A stretch of DNA of 64,000 nt from an uncultured Paludibaculum sp. (GTDB lineage Bacteria > Acidobacteriota > Terriglobia > Bryobacterales > Bryobacteraceae), in NCBI RefSeq assembly GCF_963665245.1, contig NZ_OY762269.1, positions 2,176,501 to 2,240,500 on the forward strand, given 5' to 3'. A program made the translations under genes and the position numbers. Position 1 is the first letter of the stretch; every line of letters begins with the position of its first letter. The notes under the pieces were generated by a model, which searched no databases, had not been told where the DNA came from, and worked only from the letters and a program-made list of their open reading frames with translations. This document shows positions 42,260 to 50,519 of the stretch, in pieces.

Positions 42260-44635
42260 ATGCGCGCCACAAGTCAACGTCTGACCATCGCCGTCTCTGT
42301 CGCCGGCTTCCTGGCCGCGGCGCAGTTGCCTGGGCCTGCCACCAAGCCCCAACCCGCGCCAGCCGCCAAGGCCGCGCCGACGGCGGATTTCGCCAAGGTT
42401 GTCACGCCCGTGCTGAGCAAAACCTGCACCCCTTGCCATAACAGTGGGATGGCCTCGGGCGGGTTCGACGCCGATCACTTCCTCGATCCCGCCACCATCT
42501 CCACCCAGCGCGACGGGTGGGATCGCATCCTGATGAAGCTGCGCAATGGCGAGATGCCGCCGCGTGGCATCCCCAAGTCGCAAGTGGCCATCGATAATCT
42601 GGTTCATTACGTACAGTCCGCGGTCGACAGGATCGACAGCACCGCCAAACCGGACCCCGGTCGCGTGGTCGCCCATCGCCTGAACCGGACCGAGTACACC
42701 AACACGATCCGCGATCTGCTGGGCGTGGAGTTCCAGGCGCAGAAGGACTTTCCCACCGACGACTCCGGCGAGGGTTTCGATAACATAGCCGAGATCCTCA
42801 CCATCTCCCCGGTTCTGATGGAGAAATACTTGGCCGCCGCCGAGCGCATCGCCTCCCGGGCCTTGGCGGCCGATCCCCTGCCCAAGCCGATCCAAGCCGA
42901 CTATGCGGCGAAGGAAAAGCGCATCCGGCGCCTCGATCGCAGCACCATTGAAGCCACCCACCGCGTCGAGTTCGACGGCGATTACACCGTGCGATTCGCT
43001 TTGCCTGGCGAACGGCCCAAGGATGCCAAGCCGGTTCAGCTCGCCTTCTGGATGGACGGCAAGCTGCTGGCCACCAAACTGGTGGAAACGAAGCCATCCG
43101 GCCTGGTTTACTTCGAACCGTATTCCGAAGAGGAGATGCGGCTGTTCCTGCCCGAGGGCGACCATATCTTTCGCGCTGGCTTCGTGAACGACGACTTTGT
43201 GAAGGATCTGGATGCGAAGTCGATCTACAAGAAGAAGCTGAACAAGTACCTCGATGGCATGTTGTTCATCGGTCCGTTCCAGCCGAAAGAGCCGCCCGCC
43301 AGCCGCGCGAAGATCCTGATCTGCGACCCGAATACGGGCGCTGCCTGCGTGGACAAGATCGTCACCAATTTGGCCCGGCGCGCTTACCGGCGTCCGGTCA
43401 CCCGGCCCGAAGTGGCCTCGTTGTTGAAATTCATCACGCTCGCAAAGCAGCATGGGCAGTCGACGGAGCAGGGCATCCAACTCGCTCTGCAGGCGATCCT
43501 CGTATCGCCCAACTTCCTGTTCCACATCGAGCGTGATTCAAACCCTACCGACCCCAATGCCGTGCATCCCATCTCCGATTTTGAGCTGGCGTCGCGGCTG
43601 AGCTACTTCCTGTGGAGTTCGATGCCGGACGACCCGTTGCTCGCTTTGGCCGATGCCGGCAAGCTGCGGGCGCCCGGCGTGCTGGACGCGCAAGTGAAAC
43701 GCATGCTGGACGATCCGCGTTCATCCGCCTTAGCCGACAGTTTCGCCGCCCAATGGCTTGAGATTCGCAATCTGGACGTGGTGAAGCCCGATCCCCAGAA
43801 ATTCCCGGACTGGAATCCGGAGCTGCGCGACGCGATGCGGACCGAAACGAGCATGTTCTTCGACTATGTGCTGCGCCAGAACCGGCCGATGGCCGATTTC
43901 CTGGACGCCAGGTACACCTTCCTGAACGATCGGTTGGCGAAGCACTATGGCATTGAGGGTGTGGTCGGCCCTGAGTTCCGGAAAGTCGAGCTGACCAACG
44001 ATCAGCGCGGCGGCATCCTCAGCCAGGCCAGTGTCCTGACGGTATCGAGCTACCCGACGCGCACCTCCGTTGTCATTCGTGGCAAATACGTCCTGCAGGA
44101 GATCCTGGGCGCGCCGCCGCCCCCTCCGCCACCGGACGTGCCGCCACTGGACGAAGCCGCGGTGGGCACCTCGCTCTCCCTACGCCAGCAGATGGAGAAG
44201 CACCGGGCCAACGCCGTCTGCGCGTCGTGCCATTCCAAAATGGATCCACTCGGTTTCGGGCTGGAGAACTACGACGGCATCGGCAAGTGGCGGACGATGG
44301 ACGGCAAATTCCCGGTGGATTCCAGCGGCGTCCTGCCCAACGGCAAATCCTTCACCACTCCGGCCGAGATGCGCGCCGTGCTCAAGTCGCAATTGCCGCA
44401 GTTCACCCACTGCGTGATCGAGAAGCTCATGATTTATGCCCTGGGGCGCGGCATGGCCACGCCGGACCGGCGGGTGATCGACGGCATCGGCCAGAAGCTG
44501 GCCGCCCAGGGGTATCCATTCCAGACAGCCATCTATGAGGTGGTGAGGAGCATGCCGTTTCAGATGCGGCGCGGCGAGTTGGTGAGCAGCGACAAACAGA
44601 CCAAGGCCAAGGCCAAGGAGATAGCCCACAGATGA
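42260..44635 (+). CDS. DUF1592/DUF1588/DUF1585 multidomain cytochrome-c-type protein
   Basis: This 791-residue exported protein has an N-terminal cytochrome c-like segment with haem site CTPCH (Cys56-His60). DUF1587, DUF1595 and DUF1592 domains follow (around RLNRTEYTNTIRDLLGV and ARRAYRRPVTRPE), then DUF1588 (LTVSSYPTRTSVVIRGKYVL) and DUF1585 at the end. CASCHSKMDPLGF near residue 655 carries a second haem-type motif. This family is abundant in planctomycetes and acidobacteria, always beside DUF1552, and is thought to serve polysaccharide or aromatic breakdown. GGAGAGGG precedes the ATG. It overlaps the DUF1552 gene by 4 nt. Confidence 0.9.
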   Translation: MRATSQRLTIAVSVAGFLAAAQLPGPATKPQPAPAAKAAPTADFAKVVTPVLSKTCTPCHNSGMASGGFDADHFLDPATISTQRDGWDRILMKLRNGEMPPRGIPKSQVAIDNLVHYVQSAVDRIDSTAKPDPGRVVAHRLNRTEYTNTIRDLLGVEFQAQKDFPTDDSGEGFDNIAEILTISPVLMEKYLAAAERIASRALAADPLPKPIQADYAAKEKRIRRLDRSTIEATHRVEFDGDYTVRFALPGERPKDAKPVQLAFWMDGKLLATKLVETKPSGLVYFEPYSEEEMRLFLPEGDHIFRAGFVNDDFVKDLDAKSIYKKKLNKYLDGMLFIGPFQPKEPPASRAKILICDPNTGAACVDKIVTNLARRAYRRPVTRPEVASLLKFITLAKQHGQSTEQGIQLALQAILVSPNFLFHIERDSNPTDPNAVHPISDFELASRLSYFLWSSMPDDPLLALADAGKLRAPGVLDAQVKRMLDDPRSSALADSFAAQWLEIRNLDVVKPDPQKFPDWNPELRDAMRTETSMFFDYVLRQNRPMADFLDARYTFLNDRLAKHYGIEGVVGPEFRKVELTNDQRGGILSQASVLTVSSYPTRTSVVIRGKYVLQEILGAPPPPPPPDVPPLDEAAVGTSLSLRQQMEKHRANAVCASCHSKMDPLGFGLENYDGIGKWRTMDGKFPVDSSGVLPNGKSFTTPAEMRAVLKSQLPQFTHCVIEKLMIYALGRGMATPDRRVIDGIGQKLAAQGYPFQTAIYEVVRSMPFQMRRGELVSSDKQTKAKAKEIAHR

Positions 44636-45984
44636 AGATCACGCGGAAGGCCCTTCCCAGAAGAACGATCCTGCGCGGCATGGGCGCGGCCGTGGGGCTG
44701 CCTTTCCTTGACGCAATGGTTCCGGCCCTGGCCACGGCGGCACAGTCGGCGGCCGCCAAGACTCCTCTGCGTCTGGCGTTTGCCTACGTACCCAACGGCA
44801 TTATCATGAACCACTGGAACCCCGGCTACGAGGGCCAGTTGGGCGAACTGCCGCGCATCCTCAAGTCGATGGAGCCGCATCGCGATGACATCCTGATGCT
44901 GGGCAATCTCACCCACAATACGGGCCGTGCGCTGCTGGACGGGGCGGGTGACCACGGCCGCTGCTCGGGGTCTTACCTCACCGGCATCCAGGTGAAGAAG
45001 ACCATGGTCGATATTAAGGCTGGCGTCTCCTGCGATCAGATCATTGCCAAACACCTGGGCGAGCAGACCCGCTTTCCGTCGTTGGAAGTGGGCATGGAAG
45101 ACGCGCGCCAGGCGGGTGACTGCGACTCCGGTTATTCCTGCGCCTACACGAACAATCTGGCCTGGAAGAGCGAGACCCAGCCTCTGCCGCCCGTCCTGAA
45201 TCCGCGGGCGATGTTCGAACGCCTGTTTGGTACAGGCACGGTACGCAGTCCCGAGGCCAAGGCCCGGCAGGCCGACTACCGCCGCAGCATTCTCGACTTC
45301 GTCAATAGCGAAACGGGCCAGCTCAAGGCCGCGCTCGGCCCCTCCGACAACCGCAAGCTGGACGAATACCTCACTTCCATCCGCGAAGTGGAGCGGCAGA
45401 TCGATCGGGCCGAAAAGACCAATGCCCAGATCGATCCCAAGATGGAGAAGCCCTACGGAGTGCCGGCCGATTTCGCAGAGCACTTCAAGCTGATGACTGA
45501 CATGATCACCATCGCGTTCCAGGCCGACCTGACCCGCGTGGTGACGTTCCTCATGACGCGCGAAGGCACTTCCAGACCTTATCGGGAGTTGGACATCCCC
45601 GACGGCCACCACCCCTGCACCCACCACCAGAACAAACCGGATCTCATCGAGAAGGTGGTGAGGATTAATACCTACCATGTGGCGCAGATGGCGGGTTGGG
45701 TGGAGAAGCTGAAGTCGACGCAGGAGGGCTCCGGCAGCATGTTGGACAACATGATGCTGGTCTACGGCGCCGGACTTTCCGACGGCAACCGGCACCTTCA
45801 CGAGGATCTGCCCACGCTGATCATCGGCAAAGGCGGCAATACGATCAAGACCGGACGCCGCGTGGTTTATCGCCGTGAGACGCCCATGTGCAATATGCAC
45901 CTGGCCCTGATGGAACGGATGGGCGTGCGTATGGAGCACTTCGGCGACGCGACGGGAGAGCTGAACCTGGCCGACCTCACCTAG
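44632..45984 (+). CDS. Tat-exported DUF1552 protein
   Basis: This 450-residue protein has a twin-arginine signal (RRTILRGMGAAVGLPFLDAM) and the DUF1552 pattern: AFAYVPNGIIMNHWNP, GNLTHNTGRALLDGAGDHGR, SCDQIIAKHLG, LDEYLTSIREVERQI, and HHPCTHH. The His/Asp-rich centre suggests metal binding and a sulfatase/phosphatase-like fold. It always occurs next to DUF1592 proteins and is believed to act with them in the periplasm. The start overlaps the preceding stop (ATGA). The nucleoside-hydrolase gene follows after 7 nt. Confidence 0.9.
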   Translation: MKITRKALPRRTILRGMGAAVGLPFLDAMVPALATAAQSAAAKTPLRLAFAYVPNGIIMNHWNPGYEGQLGELPRILKSMEPHRDDILMLGNLTHNTGRALLDGAGDHGRCSGSYLTGIQVKKTMVDIKAGVSCDQIIAKHLGEQTRFPSLEVGMEDARQAGDCDSGYSCAYTNNLAWKSETQPLPPVLNPRAMFERLFGTGTVRSPEAKARQADYRRSILDFVNSETGQLKAALGPSDNRKLDEYLTSIREVERQIDRAEKTNAQIDPKMEKPYGVPADFAEHFKLMTDMITIAFQADLTRVVTFLMTREGTSRPYRELDIPDGHHPCTHHQNKPDLIEKVVRINTYHVAQMAGWVEKLKSTQEGSGSMLDNMMLVYGAGLSDGNRHLHEDLPTLIIGKGGNTIKTGRRVVYRRETPMCNMHLALMERMGVRMEHFGDATGELNLADLT

Positions 45985-45991
45985 GGCAGTT

Positions 45992-47053
45992 ATGCAGTTT
46001 TCAGGACTTGCCAAGCCACCCATCGGCATTGTGTTCGACTCCGCCCTGGGCGACGGAATTGACGATGTTCTCGCGTTGAGTGTCATTTACGCCCTCGAGG
46101 CTCACAGTGAAACGAGGCTGGTCTCCACCAGTACCACGAAGTCGAGCCTGCGATCGGCCATGTTCGCGGAGGTCCTGTCCCGGTTCCTGATGGGGCCGCC
46201 GCCGGTCCCGAGGGCCGGCGCGTTCGCCGGATTCCAGCGGCCCGTGCCCACCATCGGCATGCCGGACAACGGAAAGCTGGGCCAGGATACGCCGGTGATC
46301 CAGGCCGTGCTGGACAAGAAGAAGGCGGACGGCACGCCGGTCTACGCACGCAGCATTGCGAAGCTGAACGACACGGCCGATCCCGCTACTCTCATTCGCA
46401 ATGCTCTGACGGCCCAGCATGATGGAAACTGCCTCGTCCTGCTAGCCGGCCCTGCTACGAATCTGGCGCGGACCATGGCCCTCGCCGGTTCAATGGAACT
46501 GATCAAAGCCAAGGTGAAATGCCTGCTGTTGTCCTGGGGCGGCGATCCGGAAGGGGCGGCCGACGCCAGTGTGAAGGCCGACGTGGCGGCCGCACGGCAG
46601 CTTCTGGAGAACTGGCCCACGCCAATCCTCGCCGTTGGGTCAGGCCTGGGTACCGACCTTGCATATCCCGGCCACAGCGTCGGCAAGGATTTCACCTGGG
46701 CCGACGCCCATCCGGTCGTGGATTCCTACCTGGCCTACCGCACCATGCCGTACGATGCCCCGGCACCCTCTTTGGCCGCGGTGCTGCATGCCATTCGGCC
46801 CGAGAGCGGGTTCACCGAGTCCCCGCTCGGCACCATCAGCGTCATGGATGACGGCCGCACGCGCTTCATCGCCGGCGCAAGCGGGACACATCGGTATTTG
46901 ATGGTGGATCCCGCCCGCAAGGCGGAGATCCTCCGGACTTACGTCGAGATCGTGAGCGCCAAGCCGCTGCCCAGGCCCATGCGGCGGCGTCCGCCCGAGA
47001 AGAAGGACGAAGTCCCGTCGCCCGCCGCAAAACCACCCGATCCGGCCAACTGA
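45992..47053 (+). CDS. Nucleoside hydrolase-family (IUNH) protein
   Basis: This 353-residue protein begins with the calcium-binding Asp cluster of IUNH enzymes (FDSALGDGIDDVLAL; Asp16, Asp24, Asp25). Residues 145-160 (LLAGPATNLARTMAL) match the ribose-binding loop GPxTNxA. The family cleaves the N-glycosidic bond of nucleosides. There is no signal peptide, although its two operon partners are exported. The last 30 residues are Pro/Arg-rich. Members fused to or linked with planctomycete-type operons often have unknown substrates, so nucleoside hydrolysis is not certain. Confidence 0.75.
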   Translation: MQFSGLAKPPIGIVFDSALGDGIDDVLALSVIYALEAHSETRLVSTSTTKSSLRSAMFAEVLSRFLMGPPPVPRAGAFAGFQRPVPTIGMPDNGKLGQDTPVIQAVLDKKKADGTPVYARSIAKLNDTADPATLIRNALTAQHDGNCLVLLAGPATNLARTMALAGSMELIKAKVKCLLLSWGGDPEGAADASVKADVAAARQLLENWPTPILAVGSGLGTDLAYPGHSVGKDFTWADAHPVVDSYLAYRTMPYDAPAPSLAAVLHAIRPESGFTESPLGTISVMDDGRTRFIAGASGTHRYLMVDPARKAEILRTYVEIVSAKPLPRPMRRRPPEKKDEVPSPAAKPPDPAN

Positions 47054-47525
47054 GTCAGGTTACATCCGCCGGGCCGCGTAGTCGGCGCCAGAAGCGGCCG
47101 ATCCGCGCACCCAGACCGCGCTCCTGAGATTTCCGGTCGTGAGATTTCCGCAGTCCCGCCGGGCTGAGGGCCAAGACAGTGCGTTGTGAATAGCTATGAG
47201 GTCTTCTCGCATCCTTTACTTTAAGGATGGCGGCATCGGACTCGAACAAGGTGCGATACACCTTGCTGAATCCTGTCTTTGGATAGCCTGTTTTTCCGCA
47301 GCGGAGGAGGAGCGAAACCACCGCCCTGCCGCCCGGTTGATTGTCACACTTTCATGAAATTCAATCACCAGCGCTATCAAGCACATGCACACGATCTATG
47401 GATTCAAGTATTGACCGCCCACAACATATTGGGGTATTGTTTCGAGTGCCCCCTGACGTTTTCAGTCGTCCGCTGAACCCCGCGCCAGGGCAATTTGTTC
47501 TCCAAATAAAACCAAGGAGCCACCG
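47054..47525. other. Long leader region of the B12-dependent ribonucleotide reductase gene
   Basis: This 472-nt gap contains an 88-codon minus-strand frame (47055-47321) that is basic and unlike any family, so it is not called. It also holds the possible NrdR box pair and the ribosome site AAGGAG 6 nt before the nrdJ ATG. The first 270 nt are G/C-rich and could hold structured RNA, but I found no B12-box-like element. Confidence 0.5.
47389..47434 (+). promoter_or_regulatory. Possible pair of NrdR boxes
   Basis: Two 16-nt stretches approximate the NrdR consensus: ACACGATCTATGGATT (47389-47404, 11 of 16 matches) and CCACAACATATTGGGG (47419-47434, 12 of 16). They are separated by 14 nt, near the 15-16 nt normal for cooperative NrdR binding. 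They lie about 90-135 nt before the nrdJ start. Each box alone would be weak evidence; the pairing and context raise it. Confidence 0.45.
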
Positions 47526-50372
47526 ATGGGCCAGCTAAGAGTGGACTTGAGCGCTCACGTCAAAACTTTTCGCCGCAATTTGCGGAAGGAGGAACGGAAC
47601 GGTCTTAGTTTCCCCCGCTATTTCACCGCCAGACTGGAAGCGGGCAAGACACCTTACGATGAGGTGAGGTGGGAGCAGCGCACCGCTTCGATCGGCAACG
47701 ACAGGGGGGCGATGATCTTCGAGCAGAAGGACCTCGAAGTTCCTGCGGACTGGTCTCAGACCGCGACTAACATCGTTGCTTCCAAGTACTTCCACGGCAA
47801 GATGAATACGCCTGAGCGCGAGCGCTCGGTCGCCCAGTTGGTTCACCGGGTGGTAGACACCATCACCGAGTGGGGCATAGAGGGCCGCTACTTCCGGTCG
47901 CTGGAAGACGCCGCCAATTTCCGCAATGAACTGGCGCACCTGATGCTCACTCAGAAGGCCTGCTTCAACTCGCCGGTCTGGTTCAACGTGGGGGTCAAGG
48001 AAGAGAACCGCGGCTACGGCTGGTTTTACGACGAAGCGACCGACTCCATCAAGAAGCTGGACAAATCGAACCACCGGCCGCAATGCTCGGCCTGCTTCAT
48101 CAACTCCGTCCAGGACTCGCTGGAGTCCATTCTCGACCTAGCCAAGACGGAGGGCATGCTCTTCAAGTGGGGGTCCGGCACGGGCACCAACCTGTCCACC
48201 CTGCGCGAAGAGAACGGACTGCTGTGGGGCGGCGGACGCGCCTCGGGACCGCTGAGCTTCATGAAGGGCTTCGACGCCTTCGCTGGCGTCATCAAATCGG
48301 GCGGCAAGACGCGCCGCGCCGCCAAGATGGTGATTCTGAACGCGGAGCATCCCGACGTCGAGCAGTTCATCTGGTGCAAGGCGAAGGAAGAGCGCAAGGC
48401 GCACACTCTCATTGACGCAGGCTACGACCAATCGCTCGACGGTGAGGCCTACTCCTCGATCTTCTTCCAGAACGCCAACAACAGTGTGCGTGCCACCGAC
48501 GGTTTCATGCAGTCCGTGGTGGACGATACCGACTGGTGGACCAAGTCGGTGGTCAGCGGGGAGAACGTCAAGAAGCTCCGTGGCCGCGACCTGATGCGTA
48601 ACATCGCGGAAGCCACCTGGCAGTGCGGTGACCCGGGCATGCAGTTCGACACCACCATCAACCGGTGGCACACGTCGAAGAACTCGGCCCGCATCAATGC
48701 CTCCAATCCGTGCTCGGAGTACATGTTCCTGGACGATTCGGCCTGCAACCTGGCGTCACTGAACCTGATGCGGTTTGTCAGCGCCGGCGGACAGTTTGAC
48801 GTCGAAGCCTTCCGCCATGCGGTGGATACCATCATCCTGGCTCAGGAGATCCTGGTCGACAGCGCCAGCTATCCCACTGAGAAGATTGCCCGCAACTCCC
48901 ACGACTACCGCCCGCTGGGCCTCGGCTACGCCAATCTGGGCTCGTTGCTGATGTCGATGGGCGTGCCCTACGACAGCGATCAGGGCCGCGCGTGGGCAGG
49001 AGCGCTCACGGCCGTGATGTGCGGCCAGGCTTACCTCACCAGCGCCCGCGTGGCTGAAGTGGTGGGCCCATGCCCCGGCTACCCGATCAATGAAGGGCCG
49101 TTCCTGGAAGTCATTAAGATGCACTGGGATCAGGTGAACGGCATCGACTCCAAGCTGGTGCCTCAGCCGCTGTTCCAGGCCGCGTTTGAGACCTGGAAGC
49201 AGGCCCACGAGCTCGGGACCAAGACCGGCTTCCGCAATGCGCAGACCACGGTCATCGCCCCCACCGGGACGATTGGTTTCATGATGGATTGCGACACCAC
49301 TGGCGTGGAACCCGATCTGGCCCTGGTGAAGTACAAGAAGCTGGTGGGTGGCGGCGTCATCAAGATCGTCAACAACACCGTCCCCGCCGCTCTGATCCGC
49401 CTGGGCTACTCGCCTGAACAGGTGGAGAAGATCGTTGCCCATATCGACGCGACCGGCGCGATTGAAGGCGCGCCGGAGCTCAAGGCCGAGCACCTGCCGG
49501 TGTTCGACTGCTCGTTCAAATCGCCCAACGGCACCCGTTACATCCACCATATGGGCCACATCCGGATGATGGCGGCGGTGCAGCCGTTCATCTCGGGTGC
49601 TATCTCGAAGACCATCAACATGCCCGAGGAGTCCACGGTCGAGGACATCATGGGCGCCTATATCGAGAGCTGGAAGCTGGGCCTGAAGGCCGTGGCCATC
49701 TATCGTGATGGCTCCAAGCGTGTCCAGCCGCTCAGTTCCGGCAGCGGCAAGGGCGAGAAGAAGTCGAATGCGGCACAGGCCGCGGCCGCGGCTCTCGCAC
49801 CCGCCCGCATTGAGGAGCGCATCGTCTACCGGCCGCTGCGGCGGAAACTGCCCGACGAACGGCAGTCGATCACTCACAAGTTCTCCATCGCCGGCCATGA
49901 AGGCTACATCACGGTGGGCATGTTCGAAGACGGGACGCCCGGCGAACTGTTCATCACCATGGCGAAGGAAGGCTCCACCATCTCGGGGCTCATGGACAGC
50001 TTCGCCACCACGGTGAGCTACGCGCTGCAGTACGGCGTGCCGGTCCAGTTCTTTGTGGACAAGTTCAGCCACGTCCGGTTTGAACCGTCCGGCTACACCG
50101 GGAATCCGAACATCCCGTACGCCAAGTCGATCATGGATTACATCTTCCGCTGGCTGGCCCTGAAGTTCATCGGGCCCAACACAGTGGAGAACGAAGCAGG
50201 GGAGACCTCGAAGCTTCGTCCGACCGAGCCGGAACCGCAGCAGAAGCTGCAGTTTTCGCCGGCCGATGGCATGCAGGACGCGCCGGCGTGTTCCGAGTGC
50301 GGCGGCCTGATGACCCGCAACGGATCGTGCTACAAGTGTGAGAACTGCGGCGGCACGTCCGGCTGCTCCTAA
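47526..50372 (+). CDS. nrdJ: Vitamin B12-dependent (class II) ribonucleoside reductase
   Basis: This 948-residue enzyme makes deoxyribonucleotides using adenosylcobalamin. The substrate-binding region QCSACFINSV, the nucleotide loop WGSGTGTNLS, the radical-site motif NPCSEY and the ten-stranded barrel glycines (PTGTIGFMMDCDTTGVEP) are all visible. The C-terminus ends in a zinc ribbon (CSECGG, CYKCENCGG) followed by a terminal Cys, resembling the reductant-shuttling tail of the family. The length fits the long class II form. The ATG has AAGGAG 6 nt upstream. It is a core gene, monocistronic here. Confidence 0.95.
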   Translation: MGQLRVDLSAHVKTFRRNLRKEERNGLSFPRYFTARLEAGKTPYDEVRWEQRTASIGNDRGAMIFEQKDLEVPADWSQTATNIVASKYFHGKMNTPERERSVAQLVHRVVDTITEWGIEGRYFRSLEDAANFRNELAHLMLTQKACFNSPVWFNVGVKEENRGYGWFYDEATDSIKKLDKSNHRPQCSACFINSVQDSLESILDLAKTEGMLFKWGSGTGTNLSTLREENGLLWGGGRASGPLSFMKGFDAFAGVIKSGGKTRRAAKMVILNAEHPDVEQFIWCKAKEERKAHTLIDAGYDQSLDGEAYSSIFFQNANNSVRATDGFMQSVVDDTDWWTKSVVSGENVKKLRGRDLMRNIAEATWQCGDPGMQFDTTINRWHTSKNSARINASNPCSEYMFLDDSACNLASLNLMRFVSAGGQFDVEAFRHAVDTIILAQEILVDSASYPTEKIARNSHDYRPLGLGYANLGSLLMSMGVPYDSDQGRAWAGALTAVMCGQAYLTSARVAEVVGPCPGYPINEGPFLEVIKMHWDQVNGIDSKLVPQPLFQAAFETWKQAHELGTKTGFRNAQTTVIAPTGTIGFMMDCDTTGVEPDLALVKYKKLVGGGVIKIVNNTVPAALIRLGYSPEQVEKIVAHIDATGAIEGAPELKAEHLPVFDCSFKSPNGTRYIHHMGHIRMMAAVQPFISGAISKTINMPEESTVEDIMGAYIESWKLGLKAVAIYRDGSKRVQPLSSGSGKGEKKSNAAQAAAAALAPARIEERIVYRPLRRKLPDERQSITHKFSIAGHEGYITVGMFEDGTPGELFITMAKEGSTISGLMDSFATTVSYALQYGVPVQFFVDKFSHVRFEPSGYTGNPNIPYAKSIMDYIFRWLALKFIGPNTVENEAGETSKLRPTEPEPQQKLQFSPADGMQDAPACSECGGLMTRNGSCYKCENCGGTSGCS

Positions 50373-50388
50373 ATTCGAGCGTAAAGTC

Positions 50389-50449
50389 CGGGGCGAGAGG
50401 ACGCACGCACAATTCCCTTGGGAAGTGCGCGTGTTCCAATCGCCCCGGT
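50389..50449 (+). terminator. Long imperfect hairpin after nrdJ
   Basis: CCGGGGCGA (50389-50397) pairs exactly with TCGCCCCGG (50441-50449). Inside it ACGC, GCAC and TTCCC pair in order with GGGAA, GTGC and GCGT, with small bulges. That gives about 22 base pairs starting 16 nt after the nrdJ stop. No T run follows. It is a likely transcription end or mRNA-stabilising structure. Confidence 0.55.
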
Positions 50450-50519
50450 TCTGCGTTCGGCCGGGCCTTTGACTATCTGGGAAAGATCCGGGTATGGGGA
50501 CACTTCCGCCCGGTTTATC

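Noticed and set aside
44560..46086. 508-codon minus-strand frame opposite the DUF1552 gene
   Set aside because: Antisense to a gene with Tat signal and complete DUF1552 pattern.
47055..47321. 88-codon minus-strand ORF in the nrdJ leader
   Set aside because: Very basic, no ribosome site, no motif; it lies in an intergenic stretch where chance frames of this size are common.
47054..47525. Cobalamin riboswitch before nrdJ
   Set aside because: I looked for B12-box-like sequence and paired arms and found none convincing.
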